Shown here piece by piece: positions 26,268 through 36,294 of a stretch of 64,000 nt of DNA (positions are counted from its first letter, which is position 1; each line of letters opens with the position of its first letter). Below the pieces are notes generated by a model. That model was not told where the DNA came from and ran no database searches. It was given only the letters and a program-made list of their open reading frames with translations. The stretch covers positions 64,989,554-65,053,553 of the forward strand of contig OX485803.1 of NCBI GenBank assembly GCA_950295325.1, in the 5' to 3' direction. The translations under genes and the position numbers were made by a program. This stretch comes from Polytrichum commune (Eukaryota > Streptophyta > Polytrichopsida > Polytrichales > Polytrichaceae).

Positions 26268-28014
26268 CTAGGTTCCTTCTTAAAAAGGTTCTCTCTTTTA
26301 TGAGGCTCAATCCACATCAACTTAATTTTATTCCTCTTCATGAAATAGAGCTCCTCAATATCATGCTCACTTTAAGCCACGGGTTGGACCTCCCCATCAA
26401 GGCAAGCATGCATGTAACTTGTTGTCTTTGACAATTCCAACATGGCATCCTACTTCCTTCCTTTAATTTCCTAAACTACTACACTGAATAAGGTAATTAG
26501 TGTCACCAATTCTAATTGTCTTGCTCAATACTAATTGTAAACCGCAATGTAGTGTCACCAACACTAAATGTTAACTCAACATTATTTGTCATTTCTTGTA
26601 AAACAATTTGGGGATCTTGGATTTACAGTGTTGCAATTACTGTCACTTATTAAGCGACTTTTCATCCAAATTTCAATTATCCATGATCATATTCAATTAC
26701 GGAAATTGTTAGGATGCAAATCATATTAAACTTTGTTTCTCTAATCAGCATGGATTGCGTGCAGTAGACTTCAGCCATATCATTTTGAACTCGGGCCATG
26801 AGTTGAAGCAAAGGAGAAAGCTTGGGTTATTCCTTCCAGAAATAAGAGTTCCTTTAAGGGTTGTAAAGAAGGGCTTACATCACAAGCATATTGAAGAATT
26901 TTGGAGGGAAGACATTTGCGGCTTACTAATGCAAAACCCCAATCTACCCTTTGGAGGGGGTTCATCGGTTTAGTTATTTCACAATACTTTGGGCTGCACA
27001 TTTCGAAATACCTTGTCCAATCAATGTCCAAGTGCAGAAAAGCAATCCCCACGCTATTGTTAAGAACAAGCACTTTGGGCAGGGAAGATTTTAAAACACA
27101 ATGACAAGATACAGAGGACATGTATAGTTTGTCAACAACATTTATGGGCAAGAGTTGCAACATAAGACTTGAAAAACATGATAGCATTGCTTTCATTCAA
27201 GGAACAATTGCTCATTGGAAACTAACCACCTCGGGAGCATCATTCTCATTCCTAGGCCTATCGGCTAGGATCTTAAGTTTTGTCCTTTCTATAGATTTTG
27301 AAGCTAGGTAGTGTGATAGGTTGAATTGGCTTGCCCCTTATACATACAAAAGAGAAAAAATGGTATGCACTATGGAAAGAGTAAATATATCTCATGGCTT
27401 TGCTCTTCAAATATGTGCAAAAGCATTCTCCATGTCAATAATTAACATGATAGGAAACTTTCATTCAAATTTTCTTCATATGGCGGAGAGCGTAGTAGAG
27501 ATCAAGAAGAGCAAAGCAAGGATCGAGAAGATCGCAATGGAGATCAAGAAGGGGCAAAGCACAGATCAAGAAGAGTAAAGCAGAGACCGAAAAGAGCGAA
27601 GCAAAACACAGTTGGGAAGCATTTCACATACCAACACTCACCCCACTCCGATCTTTGATACAAAGCGGCGAGCAACATGGAGATCCATTCCAACATAGAG
27701 AGGTTGAGCAGATCGGCGATGCACAAACCCTACCAGTCCAAGATCTCCCATTTCAAGATGCGCAACGCCAACCACCATAGACACAACTCAAGACAACACC
27801 TTACAAGTGTCACCTCAAATCCTCCACACCTAACATTAGATCTCAAAAGTGCACACGGGCAACACCATGACTTTGATTGCACATAGACAACATAGATCAC
27901 ACACGGATCGAGGAGTGTAATAATTTTTCTTTTTCTTTTGTTTTGCCATAGTAGTTAGGAAAATGCTTCATAAATGATAAAGTTGATGAAAAGAAAGATG
28001 AAAAACGTCTTAGG
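26268..28014. other. Gene B 3' flank with repeats, no supportable gene
   Basis: Holds a second copy of dispersed repeat R3 (26455-26755, with a left end 'actacactgaataagg' like that at 52767). It also has a degenerate purine-rich tandem repeat at about 27496-27600, with about five units resembling 'gatcaagaagagcaaagca'. Frames at 26755-27200 on both strands show no domain. Confidence 0.6.
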
Positions 28015-28019
28015 ATGAG

Positions 28020-28732
28020 TTAAGGTAGAGGGTGCTTAAACCAACACTTTAAGCTATTGCACATACATATGGCTATGTGGTTGATATATAAAATATATAT
28101 TCATATTAGCCTTTGGGCTAAACATAGGTATCAAGAAAGAAAAAATAAATTTAGTCTCAATTGAATATTTGATGAATATTCAAAGTCAAAACTACTAGCT
28201 TCCTTATACCAATCCATAGGCCCCGTGTATGGCAACCTCACATATGATGAGGACCCCCACCTTCATTGCCTAGAACCAACACAACATAGCTGGGTACTAG
28301 ACCCAAACTACATCAAAGCCCAAGTAGTAATGGTATGCAAAGCCACACGGGCTACCTCCATGATCCCTCCCGGTTCGCTTGCAAAACCATCACCTTGCAT
28401 CCCGGGAACCGACCCCCTTGCATCCCGGGAAATGACCCTTTTGTGCTTTGTGGGCCTACCTCCTTAGCGTTGTGAATAGAATGACTAGAATAGGCATTGA
28501 CAAGCCACCCTAATCCCACCTTGAACCAACTCGAGATAGAGTGGAACCCATTACATACCCTACATGAAGGTCATGGAGGCCGCTATGAGGTGGCACCTAA
28601 AACCGTCACTCCGTGGGCCCAGACACTCCTACACCGCCGGGTACGGTTCAAGGTTGTAGAGTGTTGGCAATTGGGAGGCATTTATAGGTGTTGGTTTTGG
28701 ATGGGGTGTTGGTTTTAGCACCCTCTACCTTA
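28020..28732. mobile_element. TIR element of about 0.7 kb (family T4)
   Basis: The left end 'taaggtagagggtgct' plus about 10 further bases is matched inverted by the right end 'agcaccctctacctta', with one mismatch over about 28 bp. It is flanked by ATGAG on both sides (28015-28019 and 28733-28737); a 4-bp TGAG duplication is the alternative reading. No transposase frame, so non-autonomous. The superfamily cannot be assigned. A related right end lies at about 43690-43727. Confidence 0.78.
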
Positions 28733-28737
28733 ATGAG

Positions 28738-31145
28738 GCTAGTGTCTTAGAAAAATAGTTTCAGAGGTCATAATACCTAAAGCCCCAAAGAGATAAGAAG
28801 ATTATTGCTTGAAGACGACAAGACCACATAGTTCACAACTCTCCTCCTCATGATAGATGTTTTCAATAGTTGCTCTACTCACGAATGGCGTTTTAATAGC
28901 CACCCTGCTCACGGATGATGCTTTTCATAGCTTGCCTCTCTGTGGATGACCATTTCATACAGAATTTGCACTGACTAATTGACATCTCTTTGTAGAAAAT
29001 GCTCTAGAATCTGCTGAATTGTATGTAAATCATCTTCCAAATTCCACCCTCACCTACATAAACTACAGACTGATATATGTCCAAAAACTGAAATGCCCAT
29101 GATTGGAATCTTGATTGTATGAGGAGCCGAATTGCTCGCTGGAATGTTTTCGGTGAGCTCAAATTACTCACACGAATCCTTATCATGGTCTGAAACCACT
29201 CACAAAGAATGGCATGTATTCTATATGTTTACTACACACAAGAACTGCAAATAGCGTTCAAAGTCTAACTGCCTGGCATATCTCCAAAAGCTGGTCCAAA
29301 ATGATAATGAAGGACAGCAGTCCCAATAGATCCATGAAAATTTGGACCATTAAATCAAGGTCCGGATGAAGAATTTGCAAGCGGCACTAGTGGAGGTCAA
29401 CAATCGGTTGGCATGACAGTGGCTTGAGGAGGTACAATATATAGGAACCAAAGCAACTCTACCTTCAGATTTTGGTGATTTTGGGTGAAGGCTCCAACAA
29501 TTAAACGAAGCACTTCTTGAGCCTTGACATGTGCGCCTGAAAGACCTCTGTTCTCTCCTTCATTAAACCACTCAAGATTTTCAGATGCAAACTGTATATC
29601 ACTTTTGATATAATTATCTCCCAATTCTCTTCTCCAACAAACTACTTTTCTCTGCACAGTTTTCAAAACTGGCATAGTGAGTTTCAAAAAAGTGAAGCCA
29701 TACCAGTTGAAACTCCAATGTTGACGCACATACATTTCAGATTACTTGCTTGCTCAATGGTGCAGGACTTCGAGATGCATCTGCAAAAATTGAAAAAATT
29801 GAAACCTTTGAGATAGAGAATTAACAACAGTGGGTCGAGTATCATCCTCTTCGTTTCTACTTTTGATTGATTTCGGCTGAATGACAGGCCATGTATTAGC
29901 AGCCTAGTGCTCACTCAAACTCCAGCTTAAGAGGAATTTCTCTGGTGAAAAGATAGAAAACAATGCTTCTACCTTTATTCTCTACTTTCATCGAGCGTCC
30001 AAGGACCTAACTTGAAGTGAATTAATGAAATCATCTTTTGCAGTTAGAGACAGCAGTACTAACTTGGGTCGTACTTCGTCCAAGTCTTGGTCACCCTCAA
30101 CCTTGACTTTGCAAACTCCTCGAAATTTCCTGTAAAGCAGAGCACAATCACAATAGTGGACCACTTTTTTTAACAAAACGCATATCACATTACAATGGAT
30201 ACCCGTAGTTTCCTAGCAGCTTGGGCAGAAAATAATGTATATAAATAAAAGGTTGCTTAAATTTCTAGGAAATTATTGACATGCTTGCCTACTCTTTTAT
30301 TCTAAAGATTAGATTAATGCCCAAATCAAGAAGTTCGGCTCACATGTGTTGTAATTCAATAAATTAGCTTTTAAGTATCAACAGGTTCAAATATACATTA
30401 CGAAGTCATTTGTGATTTTTTTTTTGTCTCCCCATTCTAACACTTCTAATGCACAATCTTTCACAAATGCAACATATCTCTCACACATAACAAACCATGT
30501 TACATAAGAGTTTAGGGTAATAATTGGGAGCTTCATAGGTGAAGATAAGGGTTTTAGGGTAAATCGGCTAGCTTAGATGAAATTAGCAATAGCCATCCAA
30601 AAACCGTAAGAGAAACTTGGATGAATGCCTAACTTATTTTAAATGTATTTTGAAACTTCTCAATTTTGATATGTTATTTTCCGGGTTGCTTAATTGTTTT
30701 GGTCAATTTTAATGAAGTCATCAAAACAAACTCTGCTAAGGGTATCAAAACCAGAGTCTCCCCCACTCTCCAAGTCTTCCTCCAAGTCAATAAGTGATTC
30801 AATTGCGTCATGGGTGTCTTGAATGTGCTCGAAGAACTTACCCCTAATCAACCTATCAACCTCAATCACCCAACCCCTTGCACCAAAACAACCCCCACCC
30901 ATTAATCAGCCTCACCCCACCAACAATAAACATGTCACTCCACCACTAGCAAACCCAACATGCCACCAGCCTCAACCTCGAGCATAGGAATCACAAAAAA
31001 AGGGGGCTTGAGCATGAACCCATCCCCTTAATGTGTTGTTATCATCCGCTAGAGTGTTGCTAATGGTCAGTCGGGCACTAACAACTCACATGGCCTGCCC
31101 CCTTGAACTAACCTCATATTAGCAACTAATTCATCACTCTATGGA
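28738..31145. other. Spacer with possible decayed gene fragments on the minus strand
   Basis: About 28858-28970 holds three or four imperfect repeats of a 35-bp unit around 'gctcacggatgatg'. On the minus strand, two exon-like blocks follow acceptor-like sequence: about 29670-29460 (includes SENLEWFNEGENR, ending at GT) and about 30133-29988 (includes VEGDQDLDEVRPK, ending in a stop). A third acidic frame lies at 30902-30690. I do not recognise the product, and the blocks do not join into one model. Confidence 0.35.
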
Positions 31146-31153
31146 CCCGGGTA

Positions 31154-31260
31154 GGGAGGGAAGCTATCTTATGAGCGATGAGCAGTGAGCGGTGAGCGGT
31201 GAGCGGTGAGCGGTAACACATGAGCAATGAGCAGTAACATATGAGCAATGAATCCAAATT
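31154..31260 (+). repeat. Left terminal inverted repeat and subterminal GAGCGGT repeats of the 12.46-kb element
   Basis: 31154-31193 pairs with 43576-43613 in inverted orientation. Directly inside are further head-to-tail copies of 'tgagcggtgagcgg' and then 'catgagcaatgagcagtaa' twice. Such subterminal arrays often bind transposase; that role is inference. Confidence 0.85.
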
Positions 31261-31492
31261 TAGTAAAGACACACGGGTTTAGGGTTTACAACCAAATTTT
31301 TGACAAATTAATTGCATATTTTCAATTGTAAATTGCCAATATTTTAAATGAAGCACAAGTGAAAGGGCCCTATTTCCATGGATCATTTAGAACACTTTCA
31401 ATCCATTGCTGATTTTTATTATAATAATTCAAACCAATACTTGTCATTTATTGACATCCTTATACATGTAGCTACAACTAGCACTTGTACAA

Positions 31493-31612
31493 CTACTCAC
31501 ATTCTACAACACCAGCAAATTCAAGTAGGTGCATAACCTCATTATACATATATGTCGGTGCCATAATTGTGAGCCACTCAAACTGCTCACGGGTTGAATA
31601 AAGGCCCAGAAT
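31493..31612 (-). CDS. Second copy of the transposase terminal exon
   Basis: Minus strand, 40 codons including TAG, preceded by a good acceptor (ttcttttgtag). It reads ILGLYSTREQFEW... then PTYMYNEVMHLLEFAGVVEC and stop. This parallels the end of the main transposase frame, PTYTYNEVMRLLELAGIVEC and stop at 32069. The surrounding DNA (about 31384-31566 versus 31959-32140) is also duplicated, so the terminal segment was copied in tandem. It may be an alternative last exon or the remains of the original one. Confidence 0.6.
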   Translation of the reverse strand: MLGLYSTREQFEWLTIMAPTYMYNEVMHLLEFAGVVECE

Positions 31613-31674
31613 CTACAAAAGAAAGAAAATTAGATATTAGAAATAATGAATATGTAGGTAGCTACTAGGTTTTG

Positions 31675-31890
31675 AGACATCCGCCTATGGATGCGAGTTG
31701 TGTAAGAGACTGGTATTAGGTCTGGATCAACCCGGGTTCGAATCCGGTTGGTTACATTGACTAGTGCTATCCCAAATTGAGCTAGTGATAAAGCATGAAT
31801 AATTTATAGGCGGATACCAAGAAGACGTTACTACGTGGATGTGCGTAGAATCTTTTTAATTATTTTTTATTTTTAGAAACGTGTTATTAT
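31675..31890 (+). mobile_element. tRNA-related SINE-like insertion inside the transposon
   Basis: Contains a perfect RNA polymerase III box B, GGTTCGAATCC (31735-31745), about 35 bp after a weak box A-like 'tgcgagttgtgtaagagac'. A T-rich tail follows ('ctttttaattattttttatt'). It sits between the two copies of the transposase 3' end. It does not fold as an intact tRNA: the T-stem has mismatches and no acceptor stem is found. No clear target duplication, hence modest confidence. Confidence 0.5.
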
Positions 31891-32068
31891 TTATCCATGT
31901 GAATCAATCAAACCACACATGGTTGGGTCGCAGTCTAAATAAAAATGAAGTTACTGAATCATTTGAAATACTTTCAAGCCACTGCTAATTTTTATTATAA
32001 TAATCCAAACCAAAACATGTCATTTATTGACATTCAAATATATGTTGCTTAATAGAACACTTGCAATA

Positions 32069-35000
32069 CTACTCACATTCTACAATACCAGCAAGTTCAA
32101 GTAGTCGCATGACCTCATTATAGGTATATGTAGGTGCATGAATGAACTTGTCACTCTCGTAATCCACCTTGCACAAAAATCTAAACACATAATAAAGATG
32201 TTTACAATACATCCATTTTCTTTTTTTTCCCAATGCATGAGAGGACATTTTCATGAAATCTGGACATGTGCAATGCGGGATATCACCAATTGTGACATGG
32301 TAGGTGATATCCTGTTTGGAGACAATGTTGATTATCACTCCAAAGCCCGGATATAGAATGGCAGTGACCCCAACCACATAGTAACCTTCCATGAGTCCGG
32401 CGCTCTCCCATTTGTTTTTGTGATCCGCCAGAGGTGCTGTTGGATTATGACGCACTGTCTTCCCAAATCTGAATGTAGGGTGGGCGTCTGGGTTTGGTGG
32501 CATAGAAAAATGCGAGCGAGGGATGGGAAGAGTTGCGATTGTTGAAAGCCTACGACGAGGAGACAATGCCTCCCTCTGCTGTAGTTGAAATCCAGCATCT
32601 TCAAGTGCCAAAACCTCCTCTCTCAATAGATTGGTACCTATCTTCACTGGCCACGTGTTGGGTACTATAGGCCAATCCAACACATATTTCTTCTTACTGT
32701 CACTCACACAACGTTTGATGTCGTCAGGACAAAACCAAAATTCATACTCCACATTGTTGGGAGAGCGAAATTCCTTCCTGAGCCCTTTGTATGTTGGAGC
32801 AGGTGTGCCGTGTTTCCCAGTCCCGACTTTGGCATTGCACATAGTCCCTGTAATGGCCTACAGTGCCCAACAACGTTTGGCTGAGTTGGGTGGCAATCTT
32901 GCAATGTGCCACTTAGAAGCAAGACAATCAGTCTCTAATACGGATGTAATATGAGCCACACCATGAATTACAGAACTCAACGATTCCTCTATGCGTTGAC
33001 GAGTTGTTCGGGTGTTGCGACGAGGAATAGAATAGTTCACTTTGTCGGGTCGATGAGAGTCACAATCAGCACCCGGTGGTAGGTTGAGTTTGCGTTTGGT
33101 GGAACCAAAGAGCTCCAACCCTTCCAATGCACAATCTCTCGTGTTGACGTCTTCTGCCCCTGGATAAGACTTCATGGCATCGGCCAACATTTTTGGATCT
33201 TCACACCTGGCAGCCGCTTTGAGTTTCAAGGATGCCGAATCAGGACCCTTACCATCAGACCCCCCTTTCAACCATGTCCGGTAATTTACAATTTGCATGA
33301 AGGCACGAATCATGTCGTCCACTGTAGCTTCATATAAACAAGTCATCTTGTTGCCGGACTGTTGGAGCCATTTGTTGTGTACAGTCTCTGTAAGGTTGCA
33401 TGTTGGCATTTCCGCACGTTCTTCTATTGTCATATCCTATGAACAACACACAAATATGAGGATAAGAAAAATAGAAGATATATATAACAGTGGAAGAAAA
33501 ATGAATGACATTAAAGAATAAAATTTGATATGTACTTACAAATAGCATATGACCACCCCATTGTCTGTAACAAAAGTGCCAAAAACCCAACCACTCTGAA
33601 AGGCCAAGGATGCCTTCTTCTGAGGCAGCTCCGGATGACAACCACCAAGAACGAATCGCATGATACTTAGCCTCGGCGTCGTCCATCATTTTTGCGTCTT
33701 TGTAATCCTTGCATATTTGCTTGTGTTGAAACTGCAAGGATGGTTTGATATACTTTTGGGTCACCTTATCCAAGCTCGCAGACCAATGAAAAAGACATGT
33801 ACGCTCACGTGCAACCATGGGTAGACATGGATCACCATCCCCGTAAATCGCCCTCACCGCATTCCAATTAGCTTGAGCACTATCAGCCATAAACTCTTTG
33901 AAGTTTACGTTTGGTACACTATTTTCTGCCATGACAGTATTCAAATTTTCCCAAAAGAGAATTTGTGTTGCACCATCTTCAGATTGCATGTCACAACACG
34001 CAATAGTCAACACTTTACAGTATCGACTGTCGTACATATGGCAAGCCATGGTCGTCCAGTCCTTCAAACGTTTGACATGGTCAAACATAATCCATGAATT
34101 CTCTATGTCCCCACCGACTTGCATCCTCTTCACAAGCTCCACACCACTACCTGGAAGGTCTACAGACATCTTAAAAACAAACACTTTGTCCTTTGACTGC
34201 CCTGGAAACCGACTACCATGGACGAACTTGAAAACAGAGTGGTCTTTGAGTGCTATAATACTATCCATAGTTCCCATTCCACTACGCAAAAAATGCTTTG
34301 ATCCGGATACAAAGTTACGACAATTCGGAGACGCAAGAGTGCTGAATTTGTCCATGACGACCTCTAGGGATGAACCAACCAAGTGATGGCCTTCGACATT
34401 TGTGGGAGATTTGAGAAGGTAATCGGCCAAGAATTGTTTGCTTGCTGCCATAACTATGGCTGAATTTTTGGCTGTGGGTGTTTTCAATACTTCATTTGCA
34501 ACGCACTGGTATGTCATGTCCAATGACTCACGGCATGTGCCATTGGCCACAAGGTGATCATGTATACCAATATGAATGCAAGCCCTGGACATTCCAACAG
34601 ATGTGGAGTGGATGTATAGGATTCGAGCATGACATAAAGCAATGCATACAGGTGTGGAACGACATACCTTACACTTGACAGTGGATCTAGTAAGAGGAAC
34701 ATTACCCACAGCAAATGGGAGAGGAGTTGAACCGGCCCATTCAGTGTTGTTCTGGAGGCCCCCATTGCGATTCATGTAATCACAGTAGTCATTAGGACAT
34801 TGGAGATGACCAGCACAAGTAGAGCGCCAGAAGGACAACCCAAAATCATTTTGGATATTGGTGGTTTTGGTGGTGCACCAAGGGTGACCGTCGCACATCT
34901 TGTCCATGCCGTCCATTGAGCGGCCATACGTACTTGGAGCTTTAAGTGCCACAGGGGGTAAGAGAAACAAAACATCACCATTAAAAGAAGATGGTAAGTA

Positions 35001-35675
35001 CTTGACATCATGAACATCTATACTATCAAAATCAATGAATGCGAGATCTGACTTTGATCTTTTTCTAGACTTTGTAAGTTTCAAAGCATCAACGATAGTT
35101 AACCCTATAGATGAAGGTGAAGGGTGTAGTGGAGGACGTTGAGAAGGTGAGAGCTCGGGAACCAAACTCTTGTACATAGGACCGCATGGAGATTTGGCTA
35201 CATGTATAGGAAGCTGTGAAGAAGTGGAATGAAGACTTTTAAATGGAAACGACGATGTGTTTGAAAGATCAACAGATGCAGAAATGTCATCTTCCGAATC
35301 TGATAGCACAAACACATGGTCATTAGTAGGTTCAAATTTAACAGGTGCAACATAGGGAATTTGAACGATGTATGTACCGGATTCGTTTGTCAAGATGACA
35401 GTTGAAGCTTGCATCTGAGATTCAGAAAGACCTATTACCCTAAATGAACCAGGTCCTAAGATCCATATAAAACCAACCTCGGTTCTATTTTTTTGAACCA
35501 AAACTGTTTCATACACCTCTCCATCTGCAGAATACATCTTCTGCTCTAAATACATGGTTCCTATCTGGAGGTTGAATCTCAGACTAAGCAAATCCTCTGA
35601 GACATTGACATGACCATCATCTTGAAGTGGCAAAATGAAGGGAACAAAAGATCCGTGAACTCTAATGGTAGTCAT
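32069..35675 (-). CDS. MULE-class transposase with GCM/WRKY-like zinc module and SWIM finger; one in-frame amber codon
   Basis: Minus-strand exon 1 is 35675-33540 (712 codons from MTTIRVHGSF). Exon 2 is 33436-32069; the intron is GTAAGT...CATAG. Residues about 262-375 contain CAGHLQCPNDYC, KCKVCRSTPVC and HIGIHDH, a Cys/His pattern like the WRKY-GCM1 zinc fingers found in MULE transposases. The RNase H-like core is suggested by FDHVKR (D about 532), ADSAQAN (D about 598) and CLFHW (about 627-631). The C-terminus has a SWIM pattern, CTC...CKH (about 1101-1125). A TAG at 32860-32858 interrupts the frame at codon 905, after which the same frame runs on for about 260 residues including SWIM. The copy is therefore probably inactivated, unless the stop is read through or is an assembly error. 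An upstream in-frame ATG at 35702 is possible. The protein would bind the terminal repeats and excise the element. Confidence 0.85.
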
Positions 35676-36294
35676 AGAGAAGAAGGAATAGATGAACAAC
35701 ACATGACAATAATCTTAGATCAACATCGCTTTTGTATTGAGTGATGGAGAATATAATAATGGATGTAAATTAAAAGAGGTGATACCATAGCATCCAATAA
35801 TACAAAAGAAGACAGATCATAATAGTAGACAGAGAATATTTGCAAGAAAGGCATAGAATCCTAAACCATATCCTAAAAAATATCTCCTTTGGAAACTAAG
35901 CCATAGGAAACTTCAACCCACAAAGGAGTTGTGTAATATGAGATTATCACATGGATATCATGGAGAAAACGGCGTCAAATAATAAACAAGTTGGCAGAGT
36001 TTTAAAATACGACTGTGTAGGCTGGATGTAGATGCATGAACAATTAAAATTGGCCGGTAAAGTAAATGATTGGCCATTATAAATAGAACAAAGTCAATGT
36101 GGTAGGTTGGGATATCAGAGAAATTTGGCGGATATAATAAAAATAGAAGCAGAGTGAAAGACGCGTTAAAACAACTTGATCATTGGACGCCAATTGCAAC
36201 ACTAATGATCGTAATGTGCGTCAGGTTTAAATGAGCTCTAAACACTAAACAAATGTATGAAAGTGGAGTGATAGAAGATATATCATAAACAGCA
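35676..36294. promoter_or_regulatory. Divergent intergenic region of the transposon, putative bidirectional promoter
   Basis: These 619 bp separate the starts of the two divergent genes, so both promoters should lie here. The sequence is AT-rich, with no long repeat or clear symmetry visible. The function is inferred from gene orientation only. Confidence 0.45.

Noticed and set aside
26755-27200. Opposing frames of 72 and 138 codons
   Set aside because: No domain, no splice support, and next to a dispersed repeat; not supportable as a gene.
31675-31765. Possible functional tRNA gene (GGTTCGAATCC)
   Set aside because: The T-stem has mismatches and no acceptor stem or anticodon arm can be drawn; better explained as a tRNA-related SINE.
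32840-32875. Tiny intron removing the amber codon of the transposase
   Set aside because: The available GT...AG pairs give introns of about 14-30 nt, below what plants splice.
33873-34386. Plus-strand frames of 74 and 162 codons
   Set aside because: Antisense shadows of the transposase catalytic exon.
32069-35675. KDZ/Zisupton transposase as an alternative to MULE (SWIM finger and 8-bp duplication would fit)
   Set aside because: The D...ADSAQAN...CxxH core and GCM-like Cys/His module look MULE-type, and I see no KDZ-typical motif; a profile search could overturn this.
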